Shown piece by piece: positions 18,374-26,686 of a stretch of DNA of 64,000 nt; positions within the stretch are counted from its first letter, which is position 1, and each line of letters begins with the position of its first letter. The position numbers and the translations under genes are program-made. This stretch comes from Flavobacteriales bacterium. GTDB lineage: Bacteria; Bacteroidota; Bacteroidia; Flavobacteriales_F; PHOS-HE28. Location of the stretch: positions 310,001 to 374,000 of the forward strand of contig JADKHI010000002.1 in NCBI GenBank assembly GCA_016721825.1, written 5' to 3'. The notes below the pieces were generated by a model. It saw only the letters and a program-made list of their open reading frames with translations, searched no databases and was not told the origin of the DNA.

Positions 18374-19345
18374 TTAACGGCTTCCCGCCCTGGGATGGAA
18401 GCGCATGATGTTGCTGCGCAGGTACTCGCGGTCCAGGTGCGTGTAGATCTCCGTGGTGGTGATGCTGGCATGTCCGAGCATCTCCTGAACGGCCCGTAGA
18501 TCGGCCCCGCCCTCCACCAGGTGGGTGGCGAACGAATGCCGGAAGGTGTGCGGGCTGATGATCTTCTTCACCCCGGCCAGGGCAGCCAGCTTTTTCGACA
18601 GGTTGAATACCGAAACGCGTGACAGACGGCCTCCACGCGCGTTGAGGAAAAGGATGTCCGCTGCCTTGGTTTGAACGGGCAGATGCACACGCTCCTCGTT
18701 CCTGTAGCGTTCGATCTGCTTCATGGCCTCCGGACCGATGGGCACCAGGCGTTCCTTGTCGCCTTTACCGACCACACGGATGAAGCCTTCGCTGAAATGC
18801 AGGCGGCTCACCTGCAGGTCGCAGAGCTCACTGACCCGCAGCCCGCAGCCATAGAGGGTCTCGATGATGGCCCTGTCACGGTGCCCCAGCTTGCGGCTCA
18901 TGTCGATGGCGGCAACGATGGCGTCGATCTCGGCCACGCTGAGGAAGGTGGGCAGGTAGCGGCCTGTGCGCGGGCTCTCCAAGAGCTCGGTAGGGTCGGT
19001 CGTCACCACCTTCTCGCGACGCAAGCTGCGGTAGAAGCCCCGAACGGCGCTCAGAAGACGCGCCTGGCTGGTGGCTCCCAGTCCCTGCTTGCTCACCCAG
19101 GTCGTGAAGGCCTGCAGGTCCTCCAAGGTCATCGCCTCTGGTTTCAGCGCGGGCGAATGTTCCTCGGCGAAAGTGCGCAGCTTGCCCAGATCGCGCAGGT
19201 AGGCCTCCACCGTACGATCGCTCAGCGAGCGCTCCAATTTCAGATGCACGCGCAGGTCAACAAGGGCCTGTTGCCATTCCACGGTGCGAAGTTCAAGTGG
19301 CACAGGGCGCTGCCGAGCACGGGATCCAGGAGATACAACGATCAC
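18374..19345 (-). CDS. xerD: Tyrosine recombinase XerD-like
   Basis: A 323-residue site-specific recombinase. The N-terminal SAM-like DNA-binding domain (about 25-115, HLKLERSLSDRTVEAYLRDL) is followed by the catalytic domain. Its catalytic residues are all visible: Arg in GCGLRVSEL, Lys in GKGDKERLVP, His-x-x-Arg in PHTFRHSF, His in MLGHAS and the nucleophile Tyr in EIYTHLD. XerD with XerC resolves chromosome dimers at dif. The gene is divergent from aroQ. The GTG at 19345 is the longest start; a shorter one near residue 23 would also keep the domain, so the exact start is uncertain. Confidence 0.9.
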   Translation of the reverse strand: MIVVSPGSRARQRPVPLELRTVEWQQALVDLRVHLKLERSLSDRTVEAYLRDLGKLRTFAEEHSPALKPEAMTLEDLQAFTTWVSKQGLGATSQARLLSAVRGFYRSLRREKVVTTDPTELLESPRTGRYLPTFLSVAEIDAIVAAIDMSRKLGHRDRAIIETLYGCGLRVSELCDLQVSRLHFSEGFIRVVGKGDKERLVPIGPEAMKQIERYRNEERVHLPVQTKAADILFLNARGGRLSRVSVFNLSKKLAALAGVKKIISPHTFRHSFATHLVEGGADLRAVQEMLGHASITTTEIYTHLDREYLRSNIMRFHPRAGSR

Positions 19346-19367
19346 GGTGTTATCAGCAGGCCTTCAC

Positions 19368-19375
19368 CACCTTTG
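19368..19375 (+). promoter_or_regulatory. -7-like box CACCTTTG
   Basis: Sixteen nt before aroQ. It is the same C-variant as the box in front of the amidoligase cluster (30816-30823, reverse strand). Confidence 0.4.
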
Positions 19376-19391
19376 CCCCACTGCATCCCCG

Positions 19392-19817
19392 ATGAAGCTC
19401 CTCCTCCTCAACGGCCCCAACCTGAACCTGCTTGGCAAGCGGGAGCCCGGCATCTATGGTGATCGTTCCTTCGAGGAATTCCTGCATGCGCTTCGGAAGC
19501 ACTACCCGGATCACGACCTCGATCATTTTCAGAGCAACGTGGAAGGGGAGCTGGTGAACGCCCTACAGGCAGCCGATGGCCTGTATGTCGGTGTCGTCTT
19601 CAATGCGGGTGGCTACACCCACACCAGCGTGGCACTGCGCGATTGCATTGCGGCGATCAAGGTGCCGGTGATCGAAGTGCACATCAGCAACGTATTGAAA
19701 CGTGAGGAATTCCGACACACCTCGTTGATCGGTGGCGTGTGCCTCGGCACCGTGTCAGGCCTCGGCCTCGATGGCTACCGGCTCGCAGTGGATCATCTGG
19801 TCAACCACGTCGGGTAA
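19392..19817 (+). CDS. aroQ: 3-dehydroquinate dehydratase, type II
   Basis: A 141-residue enzyme that dehydrates 3-dehydroquinate to 3-dehydroshikimate in the shikimate pathway for aromatic amino acids. All type II landmarks are present: LLNGPNLNLLGKREPGIYG (including the catalytic Arg and Tyr), VGVVFNAGGYTHTSVALRD and VIEVHISNV with the active-site His. Normal length for the family. A CACCTTTG box lies 16 nt upstream. Its last 17 nt overlap the 3' end of the convergent GT2 gene. Confidence 0.96.
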   Translation: MKLLLLNGPNLNLLGKREPGIYGDRSFEEFLHALRKHYPDHDLDHFQSNVEGELVNALQAADGLYVGVVFNAGGYTHTSVALRDCIAAIKVPVIEVHISNVLKREEFRHTSLIGGVCLGTVSGLGLDGYRLAVDHLVNHVG

Positions 19818-20844
19818 AGGCCTCGCGGTCCAACCGGTCAAAGGTCTTCCAGCCGAGGATGAAGCGATCGTAGGCCACGCTGCGGCGGTACTGGCCGGTA
19901 AGGTCCGTGTGGCGGTCCAGTGTTTTCAGGCGCTTGCGCTCGCGGAGCAGACGGGGTAGTCGGCTCACGAAATGGCGGTGCGCACGGCCCACTTCCCAGG
20001 CGTGCGAGGCGTGGCCTTCGACAAGGAATTTCAATGCGGCGCAGTCATCCAGGAAGAAACGGCGCAGGATCCGCATGGGCAGCCAGCCCCGGTGCAGGTT
20101 CTTGGTAAGGACGATGAGGCTGTTGCGGAAGTTCAGGTAGGTCTTGCGCGGGCTGCCGTAGCCGAGTGCGCCACCGCCGACATGGTACACCGTGGTGGCC
20201 GCAGTGTACCCGATGTGCCAGCCTTGACGGCGCAACCGCCAGCACAGGTCGATCTCCTCCATGTGGGCGAAGAGCGAATCATCGAAACCGTCCGCTGCCT
20301 GGAAGGCCTTGGCCCGGATCATTAGGCATGCGCCGGTGGCCCAGAACACCTCCAGCTCGTCGTCGTACTGACCTTGGTCCTGCTCGGTGATCTCGAAGAT
20401 GCGCCCGCGGCAGAAGGGATAGCCATTGCGGTCGATGAAGCCACCGGCCGCACCGGCATGTTCAAAGCGATCGCGCTGGCCATGACTGAGCACCTTGGGC
20501 TGGCAGGCCGCCATTTCCGGGTGCCGCTCCAGGTAGCCGCGCAAGGCCGGCACCCAGCCGGGCATCACCTCCACATCACTGTTCAAGAGGACATAGAACT
20601 CGGCGTCCACATGTTTCAGGGCCTCATTATAACCACCCGCAAAGCCGAGGTTCGTGTCGTTCCGAACCACCTTCACGTTCGTGAACCGGCTCTGGATCCA
20701 CGCCACAGAGCCATCCGTGGAGCCATTGTCCGCCACGATCACGTCCGCGTCGGCACCTGTCGCAGCGACAACGTTGGGTAGGAAACGTTCCAGCCATTGC
20801 TGGCCGTTCCAGTTGAGAATGACGACGGCGGTGTGGTGGCCCAT
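19801..20844 (-). CDS. GT2 family glycosyltransferase
   Basis: A 347-residue glycosyltransferase of the GT-A fold, rhamnosyltransferase-like subgroup. It starts TAVVILNWNGQQWLERFLP, followed by VIVADNGSTDGS (nucleotide-sugar binding), NLGFAGGYNEAL, LLNSDVEV in the DxD position and the acceptor-site HMEEIDLCWRLRRQGW. It probably adds a sugar in surface polysaccharide or glycolipid synthesis at the membrane. ATG 20844 is preferred; the 52-residue upstream extension to 21000 is the shadow of the neighbouring gene. Its 3' end overlaps aroQ by 17 nt in a tail-to-tail arrangement. Confidence 0.9.
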   Translation of the reverse strand: MGHHTAVVILNWNGQQWLERFLPNVVAATGADADVIVADNGSTDGSVAWIQSRFTNVKVVRNDTNLGFAGGYNEALKHVDAEFYVLLNSDVEVMPGWVPALRGYLERHPEMAACQPKVLSHGQRDRFEHAGAAGGFIDRNGYPFCRGRIFEITEQDQGQYDDELEVFWATGACLMIRAKAFQAADGFDDSLFAHMEEIDLCWRLRRQGWHIGYTAATTVYHVGGGALGYGSPRKTYLNFRNSLIVLTKNLHRGWLPMRILRRFFLDDCAALKFLVEGHASHAWEVGRAHRHFVSRLPRLLRERKRLKTLDRHTDLTGQYRRSVAYDRFILGWKTFDRLDREAFTRRG

Positions 20845-20859
20845 GTGGCTCGGGGACCG

Positions 20860-20867
20860 CAAAAATG
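20860..20867 (-). promoter_or_regulatory. -7-like box CATTTTTG
   Basis: Fifteen nt before the GT2 start, a C-variant of the TAnnTTTG element. Confidence 0.3.
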
Positions 20868-20888
20868 CGCGTTCCCGGTCAACCGGCG

Positions 20889-22337
20889 TCAGCGAGGTGT
20901 TTCGTAGAACTCCAGCGCGCGTTCCCCGCTCATGGTATTCACCTTCTGCGGGTCCACATTGTTCATGCTGTTGTTGCGCGAGTGGAGGATCTCGTTCCAC
21001 CGGGAGTTCTGCACTTCGCCGGGCACTTCACTGTTGAGCAGTTCGTAGCAATCGCCCACCAGTTCGCGCTGGTAGAACACAAAGCGGCGGTTGGTGTACT
21101 TGCCGGCGCGGTAGTAGTGCCAGATCTGGTAGGGGTAGGCGTCCATCTCGTTCGCTCGGTCCATAATGGTGTTGGGCGCGCCGTACTTCAGGTGCACATA
21201 GCCCCGGTCGGTGTCGAAGCCGCGGATGTTTCGGCAGCCGTAGAGCTTGTTCACCTTCACTACCTCGCGGGCGTAGCGTTCCCAAGCGGCCTGGGCATCA
21301 GGCCCGTTCTTGTTGTACCAGAAGGTGTACATGAAGCGCTTCATCAGCTCAATGTCCTTGTCCTTATACCGGTCGTCGATGATCTTCCGCTCCAAGTTGC
21401 TGGAAATGGGCCGCAGGCTGCGCAACGCGTCCGCCAACGTATCCGCATCGGTGAACACGTCGACGAACGTGTGCCCCAGTGGCGTATCGTCCGTCAGGCT
21501 GAACTCGATGGGGTTGTTGCGCTGGATCATCTGCTCGCCCCGACCCAGCAGGGCGCCGTTGCGGTCGCGCGCTTCCATGGCGAGCACATAGTTGCCGCTG
21601 GGCAGGGGGGCGATGTCGAACTGGGCCAGCACAGGGCTCACTTCAGCCGCCCGGATACGGGACACTTTCTTGTAGGCCCCGACCACCTCGTGGTTCTCGT
21701 AGCTCTCCAACTGGTAGCTCAGCAGGTACATACTATCCCCTTTCAGCGCCAGCGGGGCGTTGTACACCTCCGCGTAGAAGGCCAAGCTTTTGACCTCAGA
21801 AGGGTAGTAGATGCTGGTGAAGGGAAGCACCTCGTAACCACTGCGGGACACCTTGGGGTCGGTGGACCTGTTCACTTGGGAAGCGAGGAGCACGTCGCTG
21901 AAGAACAAGCCTTCCGGTGTAGATCCGATCGGCAGGGGAAGGCGGATGCGCGAAGCGGTCGAATCACCGCTCACCAGGTCACGCAGCTCGATGGAAAGGC
22001 CGTGTTCACCGGGTTGCAGAAGAAAGCTCTCTTGGTGGATGAAGTCAGGATGCAAGCTGTCGGTGCGCTCGGGGCCGTTCACTACGGATTTTCGGAAGTC
22101 GGCGATGGCGCCATTCTTCTCGATGATGGTGATGGCCTCGATCCTGGCCTGTTGGAAGCCACGTTCATTGGCCCCCATGGTCACCGAGCCGCCGAGCATG
22201 GAGATGATCACGTCGACCCGTTCCCCTTGTCCCGGCACATGGAACACCTTGGTCTCCACGATGGCATCCGGCCCACCTTGGGCATGGAGCATGGACCCGA
22301 GCAAGAGCGCCGGGATCAGGGTTGGAAGGGTGCGCAT
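20889..22337 (-). CDS. GWxTD-domain protein
   Basis: A 482-residue exported protein with a signal peptide (MRTLPTLIPALLLGSMLHAQG). The C-terminal region carries the GWxTD-domain pattern seen in Bacteroidota and Acidobacteria: a C-R-N-I-R-G-F-D-T-D-R-G-Y-V-H-L-K-Y-G-A-P segment around residue 380, followed by Y-P-Y-Q-I-W-H-Y and R-R-F-V-F-Y. The N-terminal 250 residues are beta-rich (FGK-like extracellular domain). Function is unknown. ATG 22337 leaves 10 nt to a TATCTTTG box; 22343 leaves only 4 nt. Confidence 0.85.
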   Translation of the reverse strand: MRTLPTLIPALLLGSMLHAQGGPDAIVETKVFHVPGQGERVDVIISMLGGSVTMGANERGFQQARIEAITIIEKNGAIADFRKSVVNGPERTDSLHPDFIHQESFLLQPGEHGLSIELRDLVSGDSTASRIRLPLPIGSTPEGLFFSDVLLASQVNRSTDPKVSRSGYEVLPFTSIYYPSEVKSLAFYAEVYNAPLALKGDSMYLLSYQLESYENHEVVGAYKKVSRIRAAEVSPVLAQFDIAPLPSGNYVLAMEARDRNGALLGRGEQMIQRNNPIEFSLTDDTPLGHTFVDVFTDADTLADALRSLRPISSNLERKIIDDRYKDKDIELMKRFMYTFWYNKNGPDAQAAWERYAREVVKVNKLYGCRNIRGFDTDRGYVHLKYGAPNTIMDRANEMDAYPYQIWHYYRAGKYTNRRFVFYQRELVGDCYELLNSEVPGEVQNSRWNEILHSRNNSMNNVDPQKVNTMSGERALEFYETPR

Positions 22338-22347
22338 CCTCATGAGC

Positions 22348-22355
22348 CAAAGATA
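22348..22355 (-). promoter_or_regulatory. -7 box TATCTTTG
   Basis: Exact match to the Bacteroidota -7 consensus on the reverse strand, 10 nt before ATG 22337 (4 nt before ATG 22343). Transcripts would be leaderless or nearly so. Confidence 0.55.
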
Positions 22356-22419
22356 ACCCCGAAGCAGGGCGGGGCTGTCCCGTTGCCTGCGCGTGAATGG
22401 CCGTTCCTGACCAGCTAGC

Positions 22420-22427
22420 TACATTCG
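22420..22427 (+). promoter_or_regulatory. -7 box TACATTCG before tRNA-Ser
   Basis: Lies 20 nt upstream of the mature 5' end of tRNA-Ser. Because this is an RNA gene, it supports reading the motif as a promoter element rather than a translation signal. Confidence 0.5.
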
Positions 22428-22447
22428 CGCCGCTTCCACGCACCAAA

Positions 22448-22535
22448 GGAGAGGTGGCAGAGTGGTCGATCGCGGCGGTCTTGAAAACCGCTTTACCTAC
22501 GGGTAACGGGGGTTCGAATCCCTCCCTCTCCGCCA
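22448..22535 (+). tRNA. tRNA-Ser (anticodon TGA)
   Basis: An 88-nt class II tRNA with the CCA encoded. The acceptor stem pairs GGAGAGG with CCTCTCC (22525-22531); the discriminator is G and CCA is at 22533-22535. The anticodon arm is GCGGT, loop CTTGAAA, ACCGC, giving anticodon TGA, which reads UCA-type Ser codons. A long variable arm (TTTACC...GGTAA) marks it as serine. The TΨC arm GGGGG-TTCGAAT-CCCTC is standard. Confidence 0.97.
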
Positions 22536-22540
22536 GTATT

Positions 22541-22563
22541 GAAGCCGCCCGAGGGGCGGCTTC
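22541..22563 (+). terminator. 10-bp hairpin after tRNA-Ser
   Basis: GAAGCCGCCC and GGGCGGCTTC pair perfectly around a GAG loop, 6 nt after the tRNA CCA. It is followed by TTCGTTCCTT rather than a clean T-run, so it is a likely but not certain terminator. Confidence 0.55.
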
Positions 22564-22634
22564 GTTCCTTCGGACGGCCCTGTGCTTGCACAATGGGTCG
22601 TCTGAAGGAACGAAGGATCGCGCGCAGCGCGATC
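22560..22634. repeat. Two further hairpins downstream of tRNA-Ser
   Basis: Arms 22560-22580 and 22595-22615 form a 21-bp stem with only two G-T wobbles, and the 14-nt loop itself can pair as TGTGC-TT-GCACA. Immediately after, 22616-22634 is an 8-bp palindrome (GATCGCGC, 3-nt loop, GCGCGATC). The remaining gap to 22808 holds no supported gene. The pattern resembles a REP-like or decayed mobile unit placed at a tRNA 3' end. Confidence 0.6.
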
Positions 22635-22779
22635 GGCTTCAACGCTGTAGCCTCCCCCCAACGGGAAAGCGCGCCACGCGCAATCCCTCCCTCTCGTTCG
22701 AACGACACTCTCAACCTGTGCATCATCTGTGGACGTCGGCGGTCGAATGGGGCCCAAGATCCCTCATTTTCGTCCCATA

Positions 22780-22787
22780 CACCTTCG
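22780..22787 (+). promoter_or_regulatory. -7-like box CACCTTCG
   Basis: Twenty-one nt before the MBL-fold gene; it abuts a 7-bp palindrome (GCCGAAG/CTTCGGC, 22787-22801). Confidence 0.3.
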
Positions 22788-22808
22788 CCGAAGCCTTCGG
22801 CGTGAACC

Positions 22809-23585
22809 ATGCGCCTCACTTTCCTCGGCTCCGGCACCAGTCAAGGAGTGCCAATCATCGGGTGCGACTGTGCTGTTTGCACGAGCCCTGATCCGCGCGA
22901 TCAGCGGCTTCGGGTGAGCGTGCTGGTGGAGACCCAGGGCAAGCGGCTGTTGATCGATGCTGGTCCGGACATGCGCCAGCAACTGTTACGCGCCAAGGTG
23001 AAGGACCTGGATGCGGTGCTGATCACCCACGCGCACATGGACCACATCGGTGGCATGGACGACCTGCGGGCGATCAGCTTCCTGCACGAACCGCCTCGCC
23101 CGGTGCCCATCTACGCCGATGCCGCGACCACGGACTCCGTGAAGCACATGTACCACTACGCCTTCGGACCGGGCAAGTACCCGGGCGTACCGGAGTTCGA
23201 CATGCGGCTGATCACGCGGGACGCCTTCACGGTGGCCGGTATCGACGTGCTTCCGGTGGAAGTGATGCACATGCAGATGCCTGTGCTGGGTTTCCGGATC
23301 GGAGGACTGGCCTACATTACCGATGCGAAGTCCATCACCCCCAAGGAACGGGAGAAGCTCCATGGCTTGGACGTTCTGGTGCTGAACGCGCTGCGCAAGG
23401 CGGAGCACTATTCCCACCTGAACCTCGACCAAGCGCTCGAACTGGTGCGTGAATTGAAGCCCCGCCAAGCTTACTTCACCCACATCAGCCATTGGATGGG
23501 GATGCACGCCGAGGTCCAAATGGAACTCCCCCCTAACGTTTTCCTGGCCTATGATGGGCTGGTGGTGGACATCCAAGAAGGGTAG
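22809..23585 (+). CDS. MBL-fold metallohydrolase, PhnP/RNase Z-like
   Basis: A 258-residue cytosolic metallo-beta-lactamase-fold hydrolase. Key motifs: FLGSGTSQGVPIIGCDCAVC at the start (the G-T-S-x-G-x-P and C-x-C-x-x-C pattern of the PhnP-like group), LIDAGPDMR, the metal motif HAHMDHIGG, VMHMQMPVLGF, YITDAK and a final H-I-S-H. PhnP relatives hydrolyse cyclic phosphodiesters, whereas other members of this clade act on unknown phosphoesters. It stands alone with a promoter-like box 21 nt upstream. Function is not fixed by context. Confidence 0.87.
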   Translation: MRLTFLGSGTSQGVPIIGCDCAVCTSPDPRDQRLRVSVLVETQGKRLLIDAGPDMRQQLLRAKVKDLDAVLITHAHMDHIGGMDDLRAISFLHEPPRPVPIYADAATTDSVKHMYHYAFGPGKYPGVPEFDMRLITRDAFTVAGIDVLPVEVMHMQMPVLGFRIGGLAYITDAKSITPKEREKLHGLDVLVLNALRKAEHYSHLNLDQALELVRELKPRQAYFTHISHWMGMHAEVQMELPPNVFLAYDGLVVDIQEG

Positions 23586-23660
23586 CCCATTTTCAAGGGG
23601 GCCAACGGTGGTCCGAACCGTTTCCTTCACCATCTTGTTCCTCCTGAACAACGAACCCCT

Positions 23661-26615
23661 ATGCGCTCCACCGTACTCTTCGCTTCCACCCTCACCTTCT
23701 GCGCGCTCTCCGCGCAGGCCCAGCGCGCCGTCCCAAGGGCGGAACGCCTGGAAGTGACCTTCATCAAGGATGCCCAACGACCACCGGACGATACTTGGCA
23801 GAGCACCTTGCGTGCCCGCTCCGCCTGGCGCCAGTTCGTAGCCGCGAACCCCTCCTGGACCGTGGAGTTCAACGAGGCCAACGGGCTTCCGCACCGCGCC
23901 TTTGGTCGACCGATCCCTTCAGCGGGGGCCACCCCGGCGGCTCAGGCCCAAGCCTTCCTTGCCGGACAGCTCGCTGCTTTCGGGCTGCCCTTGGATGAGC
24001 TTCAAGTGAAGCACGTATCGTCGACCACCAAGTACCACTTCGTGCATTTCAACCAGCTGCATCAAGGAGTGGAGGTGCTCTTCGGCCACGTGGTGGTGAA
24101 GCTGGACCAACAAGGGCGCGTGGTGCAGTTCGGACTGGACGCCTATCCGGGAATTGAGACCGCGATGTCGCCGATGATGGATGGCACGACGGCCGGCAAC
24201 GCGGCCACGACCGGACTATCCCAAGTGACCACGGTGGAACATCAAGGCATTCGCATTCTACCCCTGCCCGTGTGGCACGGCGTGGAGCATCGCCTCGTGC
24301 ACGAGGTCACGGTGCGCACCTCGGAGGTCGGGCAACCTGGTCGCTGGCTGTGCTGGGTGGATGATGCGACAGGTGAATTGCTGTACCGTCAGAACTTGAT
24401 CATCAACCATGCACCGGACAAGGATGAGGACGTGGGCGCCGATATTCAAGTGAACAGCACTGTCTACACCTCGAATCAGCAGACGCCTTCCTCCGTGGAG
24501 GCCATGCCCGATGTTGACATCACCGTGGGTGGGCAACCCTTCACCGTGGATGGTGGTGGCTTCGTAGGTTCCGGTGTTTCCGGACCCACATCCTTCACCA
24601 TGGAACTGTCCGGCACCTGGTCGCGAGTGGTACGTTTCGGTACCACTGCCACGGTCACCGGCACCTTACAGGACGGCCCGAACGTGGTCAGCTTTGACAA
24701 TGTCGCCACGATCCAAGAGCGCAGCGCATACCGTTACGTCAGCATGGTACACAACCACGCCAAGGATGTGCTTCCCACGTTCACCGGCATGGACTTCCAG
24801 CTTCCCACGAACGTGGATGTGAGCGGGGGCACATGCAACGCTTTCTATGACGGGTCTTCCATCAACTTCTACGCGGAAGGCGGTGACTGCTTCTCGATGG
24901 CCAACATCTCCGAAGTGGTGTGGCATGAATACGGCCACGGCATCAACGACAACTTCTACCAGGACAACGGTGGTTTCTTCCAGAACGGAGGGATGGGAGA
25001 AGGCTACGCGGATTTCTGGGCGTTCAGCCTTTCGGAGGATCCGGTAATGGCAGCGGGCTATAACATGATCACGCCGAACGAGCCGATCCGACGCTATGAT
25101 GTGGACCGGAAGATCTATCCGGTGGACCTTACGGGTGAAGTGCACGCGGACGGTGAGATCATCGCAGGTGCGTGGTGGGACACGTATCTGCTATTGGGCA
25201 ACGACATGACCTTGACCGAGTCGCTTTTTGCCGAGGCTTATCCGGGGCTTCAGGCTTCGGTGCCGAACGGACAGGAAGGGCAGGCTTTCCGGGATGTGCT
25301 CCTGGACGTGCTTCAAGCGGACGATACCGATGGTGACCTGACGAATGGAACACCCAACGGGCTCGCCATCGTGGAAGGATTCGCTTTGCACGGCATCACG
25401 CTGATCAGTGGTTTCGACCTGTTGCACACCCCTCTAGCGGACCAGAACGAGAACACGGGCATCACGATCACCGCACAATCCACGGTCACGTTCCCGTATA
25501 CCCAGTATATGGACGGCGTGCAGTTGAACTACCGGATCAATACAGGCACTTGGGTCTCCACGGTGATGACCAACACCGGCGGAAGCAACTATTCAGCTAC
25601 CATTCCCGGCCAACCGGAAGGCACCGTGATCGCCTACTACTTGGGCATGCTCGATCTCAACCAGGAGCTGAGCGGCGTGCAGCCCATCGGTGCAGCGGAG
25701 CCAGACCCCAACGTACCCTATTACATCCTGGTAGGCTTCGCGCTGGAGGGCACAGAGGACCTTGACTTCAACAGCCAGGTCGGTAACTGGACCCCAGGAC
25801 AGCCGGGTGACAACAACACCACCGGTACTTGGGAGATCGCGATCCCGATCGCCTCATTGAGCACCGTGGACAACAGCGAGATCCAACCGGGCGACCAGCA
25901 TACACCAGGCGGCGAACTTTGTTTCGTGACCGGCAACTCCACCAACACCACCTCACCAGGCGATAACGATGTGGATGGCGGACGCACGACCTTGCAGAGC
26001 GGGCCGATCGATCTGTCGTCCTATGTGAACCCCACCTTCACCTACTTCCGCTGGTACACGAACAGCCCTCCCGGTGGCGCGAACCCAGGTGCGGACTGGT
26101 GGCAGGTGCAGATCACCAACGATAACCAGAACTGGATCCCGGTGGAGAACACGATGAGCAGCGACCGCAGCTGGCGTCGAGTGGCCTTCCGCGTGCAGGA
26201 TTACGTGACCCCGAACGCCACGGTACGCATCCGCATGGTCGCTTCGGATAGCACCCGTGCAGGCCAGTACCTCGATGGCGGAAGCTTGATCGAAGCGGCC
26301 GTGGATGATATCCAGCTGTGGGATAACAACGGCAACATCGGCATCGGAGAGGCCGCTACGATCTCCTTTACCTCGGTCCACCCGAACCCGGCGAACGATG
26401 TATTGAACGTGTCCATTGCGCTGAAAGGAGCGAAGGGCTTGCGTTGGCAGGTGATCGACGCGAGCGGTCGCCTTGCCATGGACCGCTTTGTGGGTGACCG
26501 TAGCGGCGAGGTACGTGATCGCTTGGATGTGAGCGCCTTGGCCGAAGGTGCCTATGTCCTCCGTGCCACTTGGACCGGCGGCAGCGCCGAGCAACGCTTC
26601 ACGGTCGTGCGCTGA
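23661..26615 (+). CDS. Secreted fungalysin/M36-like metallopeptidase with T9SS sorting domain
   Basis: A 984-residue exported peptidase. A signal peptide (ending SAQAQ) precedes an FTP propeptide region (about 60-230). The catalytic domain carries the zinc motif H422-E-Y-G-H426 with a following Glu447 in GMGEGYADFW, as in M36 fungalysins. Beyond residue 560 come beta-sandwich regions (about 590-700 and 700-890) and a final T9SS type A domain: PNPANDVLNVSI, a D-x-S-G-R strand and a YVLRATW-F-TVVR ending. It should be exported, cleaved and displayed or released through the type IX pathway, probably for protein degradation. A weak promoter-like sequence (CATCTTGT) lies 22 nt upstream. Confidence 0.9.
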   Translation: MRSTVLFASTLTFCALSAQAQRAVPRAERLEVTFIKDAQRPPDDTWQSTLRARSAWRQFVAANPSWTVEFNEANGLPHRAFGRPIPSAGATPAAQAQAFLAGQLAAFGLPLDELQVKHVSSTTKYHFVHFNQLHQGVEVLFGHVVVKLDQQGRVVQFGLDAYPGIETAMSPMMDGTTAGNAATTGLSQVTTVEHQGIRILPLPVWHGVEHRLVHEVTVRTSEVGQPGRWLCWVDDATGELLYRQNLIINHAPDKDEDVGADIQVNSTVYTSNQQTPSSVEAMPDVDITVGGQPFTVDGGGFVGSGVSGPTSFTMELSGTWSRVVRFGTTATVTGTLQDGPNVVSFDNVATIQERSAYRYVSMVHNHAKDVLPTFTGMDFQLPTNVDVSGGTCNAFYDGSSINFYAEGGDCFSMANISEVVWHEYGHGINDNFYQDNGGFFQNGGMGEGYADFWAFSLSEDPVMAAGYNMITPNEPIRRYDVDRKIYPVDLTGEVHADGEIIAGAWWDTYLLLGNDMTLTESLFAEAYPGLQASVPNGQEGQAFRDVLLDVLQADDTDGDLTNGTPNGLAIVEGFALHGITLISGFDLLHTPLADQNENTGITITAQSTVTFPYTQYMDGVQLNYRINTGTWVSTVMTNTGGSNYSATIPGQPEGTVIAYYLGMLDLNQELSGVQPIGAAEPDPNVPYYILVGFALEGTEDLDFNSQVGNWTPGQPGDNNTTGTWEIAIPIASLSTVDNSEIQPGDQHTPGGELCFVTGNSTNTTSPGDNDVDGGRTTLQSGPIDLSSYVNPTFTYFRWYTNSPPGGANPGADWWQVQITNDNQNWIPVENTMSSDRSWRRVAFRVQDYVTPNATVRIRMVASDSTRAGQYLDGGSLIEAAVDDIQLWDNNGNIGIGEAATISFTSVHPNPANDVLNVSIALKGAKGLRWQVIDASGRLAMDRFVGDRSGEVRDRLDVSALAEGAYVLRATWTGGSAEQRFTVVR

Positions 26616-26636
26616 TCAGCATCTCTGTTCATGGCG

Positions 26637-26664
26637 AAGGCCCTTCGGATCTTCCGGAGGGCTT
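26637..26664. terminator. Hairpin between convergent genes
   Basis: AAGGCCCTTCGG and CCGGAGGGCTTT form a 12-bp stem with two wobbles around a short loop. It lies between the metallopeptidase stop (26615) and the stop of the convergent amidohydrolase gene (26687), so it can serve both strands. Confidence 0.6.
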
Positions 26665-26686
26665 TCGTCGTTCAGAGATAAGGTCA

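Noticed and set aside
20865..22418. 517-residue plus-strand ORF antisense to the GWxTD gene
   Set aside because: Val/His/Leu-rich composition typical of GC-rich antisense shadows; the reverse frame has a signal peptide and GWxTD domain.
22539..22805. 88-residue plus-strand ORF after tRNA-Ser
   Set aside because: Runs through three hairpins, is rich in Arg/Ser/Pro and has no domain; treated as part of the structured intergenic region.
22493..22837. Reverse-strand ORF through tRNA-Ser containing the string GRDSNPR
   Set aside because: It is the well-known spurious translation antisense to a tRNA (the TΨC arm reads DSNPR); no independent support.
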